Source: an uncultured Clostridia bacterium
GTDB lineage: Bacteria; Bacillota; Clostridia; Christensenellales; CAG-314
NCBI GenBank assembly: GCA_947630455.1
Contig: CANRHP010000006.1
Span: 1-46,048 of the forward strand
Length of the DNA: 46,048 nucleotides
Direction: 5' to 3'
Shown: in pieces, positions 33,801-42,463 of the stretch
How the letters are laid out: each line of letters starts with the position of its first letter
How positions within the stretch are numbered: the first letter of the stretch is position 1
Position numbers and translations under genes: made by a program
Notes under the pieces: model-generated
Databases searched by the model: none
Told to the model about the DNA's origin: nothing
The model's input: only the letters and a program-made list of their open reading frames with translations

Positions 33801-34306
33801 ATGCGCGACTTTTGCAGGAGACTATCGCAGAACTCAAAGGACAAAAGGTCGAGCAAAAGCTCAACACCGAGTTGGAAGTGGATATAGAAGCCTACGCTCC
33901 GGAAAGTTACATTCCGCGGCAGGCTGACCGCATGACTTTTTACAGACAATTGGCGGACTGCACATCTCTTTCAGAGCTTGATGAGCTTAAATCACAGCTC
34001 TCCGACGTCTACGGCGTTTGTCCAAAGCCTGTACTCAATTTGTTTTCCGTTGCCGCGCTCAAATTGCTTGCGGCAGGTGCCGGTATCAGCAAGGTTGTAG
34101 TGCGTCCTGCGCATGGCGAATTGACATTCGCTTCCAAAGAATATATGATGCGCAAGGAGGTTTTCGACGCGCTCGTCTCCGAGGGAAAGCGTGCGAGTGT
34201 TTCGTCGGACAGCTATACTATAGTGTTTGCGTCGTCGGATTTTCTGCAAAAGGACCGTCTTGTGGAAGCTTTGAAGGAATTTTTGCAAAGTATTCAAACT
34301 AAATGA
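30881..34306 (+). CDS. mfd: Transcription-repair coupling factor Mfd
   Basis: Removes stalled RNA polymerase and recruits UvrA (1141 aa). Order of parts: UvrB-like N-terminal module (about 1-330); the RNA polymerase-interacting region (about 490-560, GDYVVHDVHGIGLCEG); then the translocase with Walker A GDVGYGKTEVAMRAAF (near 625), DEEQRFGVEHKEK (near 727) and the RecG-like motif QLRGRVGRANRLAYAYF (near 897); and the C-terminal TRCF domain. No SD is visible before the ATG, although the N-terminal sequence suits the family. It is followed by a separate promoter for the next gene. Confidence 0.97.
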   Translation: MYYFFDRVNNTAAYRNLLAETRDKNFVAAFGVQPNEKPFIAANVNGFALYVTSDYVEAQRVLRTVEAICGGRAVFLPAKEDVLLYKSNYSKSGVFSRNRALYQILTGAEVAVTTVNALMQYLPDRKTFFDGCFTVKSGVCYDTAMLVKKLVAIGYKRVEGISSEGEFVMRGDILDISMPFEQRFRVDFWDDEVESIRRVDDDGASGEAVEQLEIYPLYDTTGLSQTKLNEIANFIYSPKLRSRTSSDAAARLNEILSSLSASAAGGKVDSGWLVPFIKCSPLADYLSADTVVFWDEPKQLSQRVNFLYREHVERVANLTKAGEVLPLHEKSLVEQSEVFKLDFPQIALQTLPYQSDWFTPEAIHNFKTGAVGSYAASSDTLAKDIKNWLRLGYETVIFAGSDGTASTKEKLAAEGVYVTDSEKLLPNAADALVLSAGIEKGFVSHTNKLVIVGTRDLGRGLNQQAIHKNRKQAFLSVEKGDYVVHDVHGIGLCEGIEKLTTSSGESKDYIVVLYKGGDRLYVPVDSTNLLSRYSGGENPSLSRLGGEDFAKVKNKVKSSVREMSIDLLKLYAEREKSRGFRYCIDEYLDEEFQQYFPFKATEDQLRCQEDIRKDLTSERIMDRLLVGDVGYGKTEVAMRAAFDVVSNGYQVAVLAPTTILTEQHYKTFSDRMSHFDIRVACLNRFRSPEEQKRILKDVAEGGVDIIIGTHRLLSKDVKFDRLGLLILDEEQRFGVEHKEKIKAMKTSVDVLTMSATPIPRTLHMALSGIRDISTITTPPIERIAVETFVVEESDALIEDVITRELARGGQVFCVYNSVQSIDGFARRLSEMLPNARFTVAHGQMDETALEDAVMSFADGKSDVLVCTTIIENGIDIPNVNTIIVIDADKLGLSQLYQLRGRVGRANRLAYAYFTYRRDKILSEVAYKRLSSITEYSELGSGFKIAMKDLEIRGAGNILGREQHGHIMKVGYDMYARLLQETIAELKGQKVEQKLNTELEVDIEAYAPESYIPRQADRMTFYRQLADCTSLSELDELKSQLSDVYGVCPKPVLNLFSVAALKLLAAGAGISKVVVRPAHGELTFASKEYMMRKEVFDALVSEGKRASVSSDSYTIVFASSDFLQKDRLVEALKEFLQSIQTK

Positions 34307-34326
34307 CATAAAACTAGACTAAACGC

Positions 34327-34355
34327 TTGCCAACTTGCAATTAAAATTGTATAAT
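34327..34355 (+). promoter_or_regulatory. Promoter of the SurA/PrsA-like lipoprotein gene
   Basis: TTGCCA (34327-34332), 17 bases, TATAAT (34350-34355), 60 bases before the start codon. Confidence 0.75.
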
Positions 34356-34415
34356 ATACGAGTATATGTGGCGGTATGTCCAAATTGTCCGCCGCAATCT
34401 TTAGGAGCAACAAAA

Positions 34416-36356
34416 ATGAGAAAAGCAACTAAAATACTTACGTTGATACTTATCGTTGTATTTGTTTTGAGCGTATTTGCCGGCTGCGACCTTGTGGGTC
34501 GAAACGTAGCCAAGTACCGCGATGCCAAAGCGTTTACGGTAGGTAACGAAACCATCACTGTAGGTAAGCTGCTGGATACCTTCAACAGCTACTACAACAA
34601 CTACTATTACTACATCAGCTCGGGCTATATTGATGCAAGTCAGCTTTTGGAAATGGCAATTTCCTCTCTTGTACAACAATATATGCAAATAGATGATTAC
34701 GTAAATAATCCTGCAAGCGTCAAGAACAATGTTTCCGGTCTGCAGGCGACCGTGCGCAATGCCGAGTATCTCAATGCGGATGAGTTCGCTTATGTCGTAA
34801 AGTACGTCAACTATTTGGCATACCAGGCATTTGACGGCTACACCGAGGACAACATTGCTTCGAAATACGATCTTGAAGATGCTCCGACGGAGGATACTTC
34901 TCGCGATTTCACCGTATACGATGAGCTCACCAATATGAAGGGTGAGCCGGCATCCAGCTTTGCAGAATACACCCGCGATCAAAACTTTGTAAGTAAGGAA
35001 GCCAACGAGTATTTCGAGGACAACTATCCGTTCCTCAACGTTACTGATGCACTCAATCTGAACGGTTATGTCTACGATTTGAGCGATAGTGAGCAGAAGG
35101 CAAAGGCCGAAGATCGCGTAAAGGAATACAATGACAGACGCACCGAGGAAGAAGAGGATGAACTGACTGTCGAAGAGTATGTAGAGATATTGGAGGATAC
35201 TCGCAAACAGTATCAGGAAACGGTGCAAAACAACTATGGTATTTCTCTGTCCGACTTTATGAACAATCAGCTTGGCGATATGGTCAACAGCTGCATCCTC
35301 GCAAAATGGAGCTATGAGCAGTATAAGGATATCGAAGCCGACAAGCAGGCATTGGAAGAGACCTTGAAAAAGCAATTTGAGGACGCTCGCAATGCACAGA
35401 TTGCGGACTTCAATATCAAAAATAATTTCGACAGCTTTATTACAAGTCTTGGCAGCAGCAGCAATATATACAACTTGCCGAAGGAAGCCGAAAACTACGT
35501 GTTTGTCAAAAATATTCTTATACCCTTTGACAGCTATCAAACGACGTTGCTCTCCGCATTGCAAAGTACTCTCGGTTCTGCCGAACGCGACGCTTACATC
35601 AAGGCACGCAATAAGGAGGCGGGCAAGATAGTTGCACAGTACTTTGATTCCGACAAATATGACGAAGAGATTGAAAAGTTGTTTGACAAGAACACTTGGT
35701 TTGAGGACAAGAAGAAAGAAGATGACGAAGACAGCCTGTGGAAGGCAAAGACGAACGTGTTTGTTTATGATGAAGCTACTGATACGCTCGCAATCAATCC
35801 CAATGGCGTACTGAATCAATTCTTTGCTGCGGACGGTACCGTCAATGCAATAGCCGACAAGACTAAGGCAGAAACTATCATCGAGCTGATGAAGCGTTTC
35901 AACACCGACACCGCGCAGCACACAGCAGCCTTTGATTATGTAGTGTATGTCGGTGACGACTGGGAAGATTATTCTCACAGCTGGGTAAAGGAGTTCTACA
36001 CCGCAGTCAACGAAGATCTTATTGCAGGCGGCAAAGAATACACACTGTGCGTATCCAGTTACGGCGTGCACATCATCTACCTCACCGGCAGAGTGAGTGA
36101 ATCCGACAAGTTATTTACTGAGTTCAGGCCTGACGATATTCTCAATTCCGCAACGCCCAGCTACAATCTGTTCAAAACCTATTTCAATTCGCAGATGAGT
36201 ATCAAAACAAATGCGGCATTCAAGGCTTTGCAGCAGTCCAAGTTGGATAACGCCGATTATATCAAGCTATCCTACGGCTTCAGCAAATTCCTCAAGGACA
36301 ACAACTTCAGCTTTGATTTCGACCAATTCATTGAAGAGCTGAAAGAGGAAGCGTAA
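34416..36356 (+). CDS. SurA/PrsA-like foldase lipoprotein (putative peptidyl-prolyl isomerase)
   Basis: Membrane-anchored lipoprotein (646 aa). ATG 34416 (MRKATKILTLILIVVFVLSV) starts the signal peptide, with lipobox FAGC and SD TAGGAG; the longer frame to 34335 has no support. The region after the lipobox (ETITVGKLLDTFNSYYNNYY) resembles the SurA N-terminal domain. A long, acidic coiled-coil-rich middle follows. Near the C-terminus, DYVVYVGDDW and SSYGVHIIYLTGR look like a divergent parvulin core. SurA/PrsA-like genes often follow mfd in Clostridia. Isomerase activity is uncertain because the parvulin part is poorly conserved. Confidence 0.75.
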   Translation: MRKATKILTLILIVVFVLSVFAGCDLVGRNVAKYRDAKAFTVGNETITVGKLLDTFNSYYNNYYYYISSGYIDASQLLEMAISSLVQQYMQIDDYVNNPASVKNNVSGLQATVRNAEYLNADEFAYVVKYVNYLAYQAFDGYTEDNIASKYDLEDAPTEDTSRDFTVYDELTNMKGEPASSFAEYTRDQNFVSKEANEYFEDNYPFLNVTDALNLNGYVYDLSDSEQKAKAEDRVKEYNDRRTEEEEDELTVEEYVEILEDTRKQYQETVQNNYGISLSDFMNNQLGDMVNSCILAKWSYEQYKDIEADKQALEETLKKQFEDARNAQIADFNIKNNFDSFITSLGSSSNIYNLPKEAENYVFVKNILIPFDSYQTTLLSALQSTLGSAERDAYIKARNKEAGKIVAQYFDSDKYDEEIEKLFDKNTWFEDKKKEDDEDSLWKAKTNVFVYDEATDTLAINPNGVLNQFFAADGTVNAIADKTKAETIIELMKRFNTDTAQHTAAFDYVVYVGDDWEDYSHSWVKEFYTAVNEDLIAGGKEYTLCVSSYGVHIIYLTGRVSESDKLFTEFRPDDILNSATPSYNLFKTYFNSQMSIKTNAAFKALQQSKLDNADYIKLSYGFSKFLKDNNFSFDFDQFIEELKEEA

Positions 36357-36366
36357 GCTTATATCG

Positions 36367-36394
36367 ATGCACCCCATTGCGGGGTGCATTTTTT
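36367..36394 (+). terminator. Rho-independent terminator
   Basis: ATGCACCCC (36367-36375) pairs with GGGGTGCAT (36381-36389) around ATTGC and is followed by six T residues. It ends the foldase lipoprotein transcript ten bases after the stop. Confidence 0.95.
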
Positions 36395-36416
36395 ATATCA
36401 TAAAAAACGACAAAAT

Positions 36417-36445
36417 TTGACTTAATCGTACCGTTATATTGTAAT
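36417..36445 (+). promoter_or_regulatory. Promoter of the acyltransferase gene
   Basis: TTGACT (36417-36422), 17 bases, TGTAAT (36440-36445), about 75 bases upstream of the start codon. Confidence 0.6.
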
Positions 36446-36519
36446 ATAACTAAAAATATGATAAAATATTATTTAATATAGTATTTTCACTCGTAAAAAA
36501 CAATAAATTAGGACAAGTA

Positions 36520-37824
36520 ATGAAGAAAACTACCGATCAATTAGTCAAAGCAATAAAATTCAAAAAAATCAATCCCCTTGTAAATTCAGTACTTAGTCAA
36601 GTGGCACGTATTGTCTATTACAAACCGTGCAAGGTGGAAATTTCCCGCGAGATAAATCTTGACGATTACAAGGACAAGCCTGTGATTGTTGTGGCAAATC
36701 ATTCGTCACGTTTTGACTACGCATTTGTCAATTTTGCGATGAAAAGCCGAGCAATAAACTTTGTTGCTGCGGAAAACGAGTTTCATCGCTCAAAATTCAA
36801 GTTCATATTTAAGATAGGTCATGTTATTCCCAAGCGTAATTTTGTTCCGGACACGAAAACCATACGAGGCATTTCGCATATATTGCGCAAGGAAAAAGCG
36901 GGATGTGTAGGAATATTCCCATGTGGGATGAGCACCGCAAGCGGCGCACAGCAGCCGAGCATGATCGGTACGGGCAAGATGCTCAAGCACTTTGGTGTAC
37001 ATGTATTGGGGGTTCGCATACACGGCGGTTATTTGGTTTGTCCCAAGTTTGATGTCAAGGAGCGTTTCGGCAAGGTAGAATTGGAACTGTTTGAACTGTT
37101 TGATCCCGACAGCCTCAAGGAACTGTCCGCCGACGAAATACAGCTTAAGGTGGACGAGGCTCTGTTTTGCGACGACTATGAATGGAATAAGACGCGTCAG
37201 TACAGCTACAACCGTAAAGACGGCAAATATGCCGAAAATATGGAGCAAATTCTTTACAAATGCCCCAATTGCGGTACCGAAATGCGAATGGAGGGCAAGG
37301 GCAAGGATATCAGGTGCTTGCATTGCGGCAATGGCGCAACGTTGGACGACAAATACAATCTCACGCCCTATGTGGGCAGCAAAATACCGGTTGATCCGCG
37401 TGAGTGGTTCGATTGGCAGCGCAGAGAAATGAGAAAAACTGTCTTGGAACCGGATTTTGAGATGGAAGAGCATGTCAAGTTGAGCCTGATGCCCCGGTAC
37501 GGTCACATAGGTCACAACAAGGTGGCAAATGTTGTTGGCGAGGGAGTGCTGCATTTGGACAGTGAGGGCTTCAGCTACACGGGCACTCGTGAGGGTGAGC
37601 CATGGACGGTGTTTATTCCGCGCGACGCAATTCCCACAATATGTCTCCCGGTAGACGGAAGCTTCTTCTATACCTATGCGAGCGGTGAATTTTTATGTTT
37701 TACTCCGGATACTCCCAGCTGTATGCGCTGGTCGCTTGCTGTCGAAGAAATCTATCGCGCGTTCGGAGGTAAGTGGCGCAATTATCCTTGGTTTGACTAT
37801 GACGCTCCGATGAAATTGAAGTAG
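36520..37824 (+). CDS. PlsC-like acyltransferase with C-terminal zinc ribbon
   Basis: Probable lysophospholipid-type acyltransferase (434 aa). Motif I NHSSRFDY (residues about 59-66) has the HX4D catalytic pair. Motif II-like basic sequence is HVIPKRNF. Motif III, usually FPEG, reads FPCGMSTASG, so the conserved Glu is missing. Residues about 245-285 form a zinc ribbon (KCPNCGTEMRMEGKGKDIRC, then LHCGNG). A further C-terminal domain of about 140 residues is not recognised. Membrane lipid synthesis is likely from the family, but the ribbon suggests an added binding role. The SD is weak (GGACAAGT). Confidence 0.75.
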   Translation: MKKTTDQLVKAIKFKKINPLVNSVLSQVARIVYYKPCKVEISREINLDDYKDKPVIVVANHSSRFDYAFVNFAMKSRAINFVAAENEFHRSKFKFIFKIGHVIPKRNFVPDTKTIRGISHILRKEKAGCVGIFPCGMSTASGAQQPSMIGTGKMLKHFGVHVLGVRIHGGYLVCPKFDVKERFGKVELELFELFDPDSLKELSADEIQLKVDEALFCDDYEWNKTRQYSYNRKDGKYAENMEQILYKCPNCGTEMRMEGKGKDIRCLHCGNGATLDDKYNLTPYVGSKIPVDPREWFDWQRREMRKTVLEPDFEMEEHVKLSLMPRYGHIGHNKVANVVGEGVLHLDSEGFSYTGTREGEPWTVFIPRDAIPTICLPVDGSFFYTYASGEFLCFTPDTPSCMRWSLAVEEIYRAFGGKWRNYPWFDYDAPMKLK

Positions 37825-37836
37825 CGCCAAAAAGTC

Positions 37837-37866
37837 AAAGCTCCTGCAAAGCTGCGGGGGCTTTTT
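37837..37866 (+). terminator. Rho-independent terminator after the acyltransferase gene
   Basis: AAAGCTCCTGCA (37837-37848) pairs with TGCGGGGGCTTT (37853-37864), including two G-U pairs, around AAGC. A T run follows. It lies 12 bases after the stop codon. Confidence 0.9.
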
Positions 37867-37948
37867 GTATGTCGGTTATACAATCTATTGATTCGACGTT
37901 TGATAGTATAAGATATATTTTGACGGCTTTTTCACATATTATAAATAT

Positions 37949-39499
37949 ATGAAAAAACGTGGAGAAAACTTCATCTCGGGAGCGTTGATACTGAGTCTCG
38001 GCGGGTTGTTTGCCAAGGTGCTTGGTGCGCTCTACAGAATCCCCCTAACTAATATTATAGGCAGCTACGGAATGGGTCTGTATCAGCTGGTGTTTCCGCC
38101 CTATATTCTTTTTTTGACGATCGCGCAAGCAGGTGTGCCCATTGCGCTTTCAAAGCTGATCGCCGAAAACAACCAGTTGGGCAATTTGGAGCGATCGCGC
38201 AGGATATTTCGTTGTGCATTTGTGTTTTTGGCAATTTTGGGAGCACTTTGCGCAGTTTTGATGGCAAGTCTTTCCAAAGTAATTGCGACGGCTCAGGGCA
38301 ACAGAGAAACCGCCGAGGCGTTTCTTATTGTGGCGCCGGCGTTATTGTTTGTCCCCGTCACAAATGCCTTGAAAGCATATTTTCAAGGAAATATGAACAT
38401 GGTACCGTCGGGTGTAACTACAGTCATAGAGCAGTTGGTCAAGCTGGCTGTGGGATTGGTATGTGCAGTACGTTTTATGCCGAATGTTCACAAGGCGGTT
38501 ATGGGGGCGGTATTTGCTATCACAGTCAGTGAATTCGGTTCACTTGTGATAATGTCTGCTGTCTACTTTATACATCGACGCCGCAACAGGTATGTCGGTA
38601 AAATTTCCGTGGGCTGGGAGGATGTAAAGGATATCGGCTCGGGTATAATGTCCCTTGCCATACCTGTGGCGCTGGGCGGCTTTGCAATGCAGATGTCGCA
38701 AGTGATAGATTCTGTAATGGTTGTCAATCTGCTTACCGTGCCAAATGCCACCGAAATGTACGGATTGTGGACGGGCCCCGTCAACTCCATGCTCGGTTTG
38801 CCTATAGCTCTAAGCAGCGGCGTGGCGGTGTCGGCGCTTCCCGGCATTACCAAAACATTCTACAGCGGCGATAAAAACGCACTGCATGCGGGCTTCAACA
38901 CGGCGATGAAGCTCACATTGGTTATTGCATTGCCCTGTGCGCTCGGAATGATCTTGCTGGCTCGCCCGATATTGTCACTGCTCTATGGCAGTTTACCTGA
39001 AAGTGAGATCTATGTCGCTTCCGTTTTGTTGTCTCTTTCGGGCTTGTCTATTGTGTTTTTGGCTATTTTGCAAACATGTGTGTCAGTATGTCAGGCGGTC
39101 GGAAAACCTTACGCAACGGTTATCATTGTGTCTCTGTCCATTGTAGTCAAGGCGGCAGTCAATCTTGCTTTGCTGCCAAATTCGGAAATAAATATCTACG
39201 GTGCTGCAATTTCCGAGACGTTATGCTATCTTTTTGCCACTGTTTGTGTTATAATTTATTTGCGAGTGAAGGTTGGGCTCAAAACAGACGTCGTACCGTG
39301 TCTTATCAAGCCGTTGGCTTGCTCAATGCTGATGACTTTGTTTATCACCGTGGCGCTTAGCTTTTTGGGCGGGCTGTTTGCCGGTACGGTGGGCACACTG
39401 ATTTTGATAGCGATTTCAGCCCTTATTTATCTTTTGGGACTTGTTGCGCTTAAAACTTTTGATAGAAGCGAGTTGCCTTTACCCGTCAGACAAAAATAA
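37949..39499 (+). CDS. SpoVB/YabM-family polysaccharide flippase (MOP superfamily)
   Basis: Lipid-linked sugar exporter of the MurJ/SpoVB type (516 aa) with about 14 membrane segments. The start MKKRGENFISGALILSLGGL, then ALYRIPLTNIIGSYGMGLYQ, is characteristic. B. subtilis yabM lies between mfd/spoVT and yabN, and here the gene also directly precedes the yabN homologue, which supports YabM over SpoVB proper. No SD precedes the ATG; the upstream bases are AT-only, with TTGACG at 37920. It may act in cell wall or spore coat polysaccharide export. Confidence 0.88.
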   Translation: MKKRGENFISGALILSLGGLFAKVLGALYRIPLTNIIGSYGMGLYQLVFPPYILFLTIAQAGVPIALSKLIAENNQLGNLERSRRIFRCAFVFLAILGALCAVLMASLSKVIATAQGNRETAEAFLIVAPALLFVPVTNALKAYFQGNMNMVPSGVTTVIEQLVKLAVGLVCAVRFMPNVHKAVMGAVFAITVSEFGSLVIMSAVYFIHRRRNRYVGKISVGWEDVKDIGSGIMSLAIPVALGGFAMQMSQVIDSVMVVNLLTVPNATEMYGLWTGPVNSMLGLPIALSSGVAVSALPGITKTFYSGDKNALHAGFNTAMKLTLVIALPCALGMILLARPILSLLYGSLPESEIYVASVLLSLSGLSIVFLAILQTCVSVCQAVGKPYATVIIVSLSIVVKAAVNLALLPNSEINIYGAAISETLCYLFATVCVIIYLRVKVGLKTDVVPCLIKPLACSMLMTLFITVALSFLGGLFAGTVGTLILIAISALIYLLGLVALKTFDRSELPLPVRQK

Positions 39500-39516
39500 A
39501 TTTTCGGAGTACACTT

Positions 39517-40899
39517 ATGATTACGGTTGTGGGAATGGGTACAAAAGAGGGCGACTTGACCTTGGATGGCAAAGCTGCAATAGAATCTGCCGATGTAGTA
39601 GTAGTCAAATCTGCCAAGACGCATGCGGCGTCTGCCGTTGCGGCAATCAGAGACGACGCCGTTTACTGCGATGACCTCTACGAACAGTCGTCGAATTTCG
39701 ACGCATTGAACGCTGCGATCGGCGAAAGGCTGCGTTCTTTCGGCAGCAAAAAAGTTGTTTTCTGTGTGGTGGGGGACGGCTCCGACGACACAACGGCGCA
39801 GGCTTTAGAGGGTGTAAGGCTTGTATCGGGAGTGAGCTTGTATTCGCCTGTTGTAGGCAAAGAGCTTGCCGGAGGAAGTGTAATCTACACCGCGACGGAG
39901 CTGCTTGCGGCGGCGCGGGTTTTGCCGCAGCCCACTGTTGTAAAGTGTATTGACGACAAATATATAGCGGGCGAAGTGCAGCTCAAATTATCCACCGCCT
40001 TTGATATGGACACCGAAGTCGTTTATTGTTGCGGTAAAACCGTCAAAAAATTCCCCCTTTCAGAACTTAGTAAACAGCGTTACAATTACCGTTCAACATT
40101 GTACTTGCTGCCCAAAAATCCAATCGAACGTCAGGTATTTGACTACTATGATTGCGCCGATATTATGACGGTGCTTTGCGGACCCAATGGCTGTCCGTGG
40201 GACAGGGAACAGACGCATAAAAGCATTGTAAAAAACGTTATCGAGGAAGCCTACGAGTTGGCGGACGCCTTGGAAAAGGAGGATACCGAACACGTCATAG
40301 AGGAGTTGGGCGATTTGTTGATGCAGGTGATTTTTCATCTAGAAATCGCTCATAACAACGGCGAATTCGAACCCGACGCCGTCTACACGGGGTTGTGCCG
40401 TAAGCTTATTGATCGTCATCCGCATGTGTTCGGAGATGTCAAGGCGGCTGATTCTTCCGAATCTTTGGGAGTGTGGGAGCAGCAGAAGTTAAGGGAGCAC
40501 AAAATCAAGGATACGGTGCAAAATGTATTGGATGTGCCGCGCGGCATGTCTGCGCTTATGCGCTGTCAAAAGGTAAGCTCGCGCGCTGCCAAAGGCGGGT
40601 ACGAATTCGAAAACGTAGAACAAGTGGCAGGCAAAGTAAAGGAAGAGCTTGCGGAATTTATGTCCGCGCCGCAGTCGGAAAAGCAAATGGAAGGCGGCGA
40701 TTTGTTGTTTGCATGCGCAAGTCTGCTGCGCCTTTCCGGCGTTGACGCCGAAACGGCATTGCTGCTTTCCACCGAAAAGTTTCTGCGCCGCGTAGTGGAG
40801 TGCGAAAGGCTGCTTTCGGAACGTAAACAAAACTTGAAGGAAATGTCAATGCGGCAATTCGACGAGCTTTGGAGCGAGGCAAAGCGCAATGTCGGTTGA
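39517..40899 (+). CDS. yabN: YabN: tetrapyrrole methylase-like domain fused to MazG pyrophosphohydrolase
   Basis: Two-domain protein (460 aa). The N-terminal SAM methylase-like domain (1 to about 220) has ITVVGMGTKEGDLTLDGKAA and a short VVGDGSDD loop. The MazG domain starts near 225 (NGCPWDREQTHKSIVKNVIE) with the metal-binding EEAYELADALE and EELGDLLMQVIFHL, and a second, weaker MazG-like repeat follows. MazG removes abnormal nucleoside triphosphates. SD CGGAG. The last 11 bases overlap the dus gene. Known order yabM-yabN is preserved. Confidence 0.92.
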   Translation: MITVVGMGTKEGDLTLDGKAAIESADVVVVKSAKTHAASAVAAIRDDAVYCDDLYEQSSNFDALNAAIGERLRSFGSKKVVFCVVGDGSDDTTAQALEGVRLVSGVSLYSPVVGKELAGGSVIYTATELLAAARVLPQPTVVKCIDDKYIAGEVQLKLSTAFDMDTEVVYCCGKTVKKFPLSELSKQRYNYRSTLYLLPKNPIERQVFDYYDCADIMTVLCGPNGCPWDREQTHKSIVKNVIEEAYELADALEKEDTEHVIEELGDLLMQVIFHLEIAHNNGEFEPDAVYTGLCRKLIDRHPHVFGDVKAADSSESLGVWEQQKLREHKIKDTVQNVLDVPRGMSALMRCQKVSSRAAKGGYEFENVEQVAGKVKEELAEFMSAPQSEKQMEGGDLLFACASLLRLSGVDAETALLLSTEKFLRRVVECERLLSERKQNLKEMSMRQFDELWSEAKRNVG

Positions 40900-41827
40900 A
40901 TTCAAAACAGTTCTTGCTCCAATGGCGGGCTACACGGATTTTGCATTTCGTGCAATTTGCAGAGATTACGGAGTAGATCTCACCGTAACGGAAATGGTTA
41001 GTAGCAAGGCACTTGTAATGGGCAGCGAGCTTTCACGCCGAATGTTGTACCGTGAGTGTGTGGACAAGCCTTCTTTTTGTCAGATCTTCGGTCATGAGCC
41101 GGACGTATTGGCTGCCAGCGTACAAATTCCGGAAATGGCAGGGTACGAGGGCGTAGATATCAATATGGGCTGTCCCGTTCGCAAAATAGTTGGCAGCGGC
41201 GACGGTTCTGCACTTTTGGAAAATCCGAGGCTTGCAGCGCGATGTATAACCGCCGTCAAGCTTGCATTGAAGGGCAGGCTGTTGTCTGTGAAATTTCGTT
41301 TGGGAATCAGTGACAGCAGCGGTGCCGTGGATTTTGCCAAAATGTGCGCCGATTCGGGCGCCGACTTCATCACGGTACATTTCAGAACGCGCAAGCAAAT
41401 GTACAGCGGCAATGCCGACTATACTTTGCTGCCGCAATTTGCCAAGCTGGGCATACCGATCATTGCCAATGGCGACGTTGCCTCGCGCGAGCAATGCTTG
41501 CGTCTTTTCGATATGGGGGCGAGCGGAGTAGCTGTCGGACGCGGCGCATTGGGCAGACCCTATTTGTTTGCAGAGCTAAAGGATGAACATTTTACCTTTG
41601 ATGTTCTCCGATCAATAGAGCGTCACGCAGCGTTGTTGCTAACTGTATTTGAAGAGCGCGTTGTCGCAAATGAAATGAAAAAGCACGTTGCCGCCTATCT
41701 CAAAGGTATGCGCAACGGCAAGGCTGTTGTGGTAGAAGTGATGAACGCGCACAATCTGCAGCAAATTATCGACCCTTGTCGTGCTTATTTTGAAACATAT
41801 CCGTCCTTGAGGAGCATAGTAAAATGA
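40889..41827 (+). CDS. dus: tRNA-dihydrouridine synthase
   Basis: FMN-dependent reduction of uridines in tRNA (312 aa). The start VLAPMAGYTDFAFRAICRDY, the catalytic Cys in DINMGCPVRKIVGSGDGSAL (near residue 95), VKFRLGISD and the FMN-phosphate motif GASGVAVGRGALGRPY identify it. It begins inside yabN (11-base overlap) and its stop overlaps trmL by four bases (ATGA), so the three are translationally coupled. DusB-like is the best guess; the exact subfamily was not resolved. Confidence 0.93.
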   Translation: MSVEFKTVLAPMAGYTDFAFRAICRDYGVDLTVTEMVSSKALVMGSELSRRMLYRECVDKPSFCQIFGHEPDVLAASVQIPEMAGYEGVDINMGCPVRKIVGSGDGSALLENPRLAARCITAVKLALKGRLLSVKFRLGISDSSGAVDFAKMCADSGADFITVHFRTRKQMYSGNADYTLLPQFAKLGIPIIANGDVASREQCLRLFDMGASGVAVGRGALGRPYLFAELKDEHFTFDVLRSIERHAALLLTVFEERVVANEMKKHVAAYLKGMRNGKAVVVEVMNAHNLQQIIDPCRAYFETYPSLRSIVK

Positions 41828-42309
41828 TACATATAGTTTTGGTAGAACCGGAAATACCTCAAAACACCGGCAACATTGTGCGTACTGCCGCCGCTACAGG
41901 CAGTACGGTGCATCTTGTGCGCCCTTTGGGGTTTGACACAAGCGATCGCATGCTGCGCCGTGCGGGATTGGACTATTGGAAAGATTGTCAAATATTTTAT
42001 CACGACAGCTTTGCCGAATTGCAGCAAAGCTATCCTGAAGGTGAGTTTTGGTATTTTTCCACTAAAGCTCAGCAAACACACACCGAGCCTAATTACGGTA
42101 AGGATGTTTTTCTGGTATTCGGCAAGGAAACCAAGGGACTGCCGGAGCAGCTCATTCACGACAATTACGATCATGCCGTTCGTATTCCCATGATTGCCGA
42201 TACTCGAAGTCTCAATCTAAGCAATTCTGTTGCGATCGCAGTTTACGAGGTATTACGTCAGCGTCATTTTGAGGGCTTCAATCTTGTTGGACACCTGCGC
42301 GAATTTTAA
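41824..42309 (+). CDS. trmL: tRNA (cytidine/uridine-34-2'-O)-methyltransferase TrmL
   Basis: SPOUT-family methylase acting on the wobble base (161 aa). Motif 1 is VEPEIPQNTGNIVRTAAATG, then LGFDTSDRMLRRAGLDYW; motif 2 FGKETKGLPEQL; motif 3 RIPMIADTRSLNLSNSVAIA forms the knot. Length is typical. The start overlaps dus as ATGA. No strong terminator is seen before the next promoter. Confidence 0.95.
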   Translation: MIHIVLVEPEIPQNTGNIVRTAAATGSTVHLVRPLGFDTSDRMLRRAGLDYWKDCQIFYHDSFAELQQSYPEGEFWYFSTKAQQTHTEPNYGKDVFLVFGKETKGLPEQLIHDNYDHAVRIPMIADTRSLNLSNSVAIAVYEVLRQRHFEGFNLVGHLREF

Positions 42310-42376
42310 TACTAAACGTCAGTTATGTTCACTTTTAATTGTAAATTGTTTACGCAATTTGCCGCAATTTATTGAA

Positions 42377-42405
42377 TTGTCGGGTAAAATGTAGTATTAT
42401 ACAAT
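42377..42405 (+). promoter_or_regulatory. Promoter of the esterase gene
   Basis: TTGTCG (42377-42382), 17 bases, TACAAT (42400-42405), 58 bases upstream of the start. Confidence 0.6.
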
Positions 42406-42463
42406 CGGTGAAGTTTTTAGATAAAATTTTTCTGTTCTTCTACGTATCAAGGAGTAAATTTTT

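Noticed and set aside
34401..36071. A 556-codon open frame on the minus strand
   Set aside because: It lies wholly antisense to the foldase lipoprotein gene, has no recognisable motif or start signal, and is explained by the codon use of the plus-strand gene.
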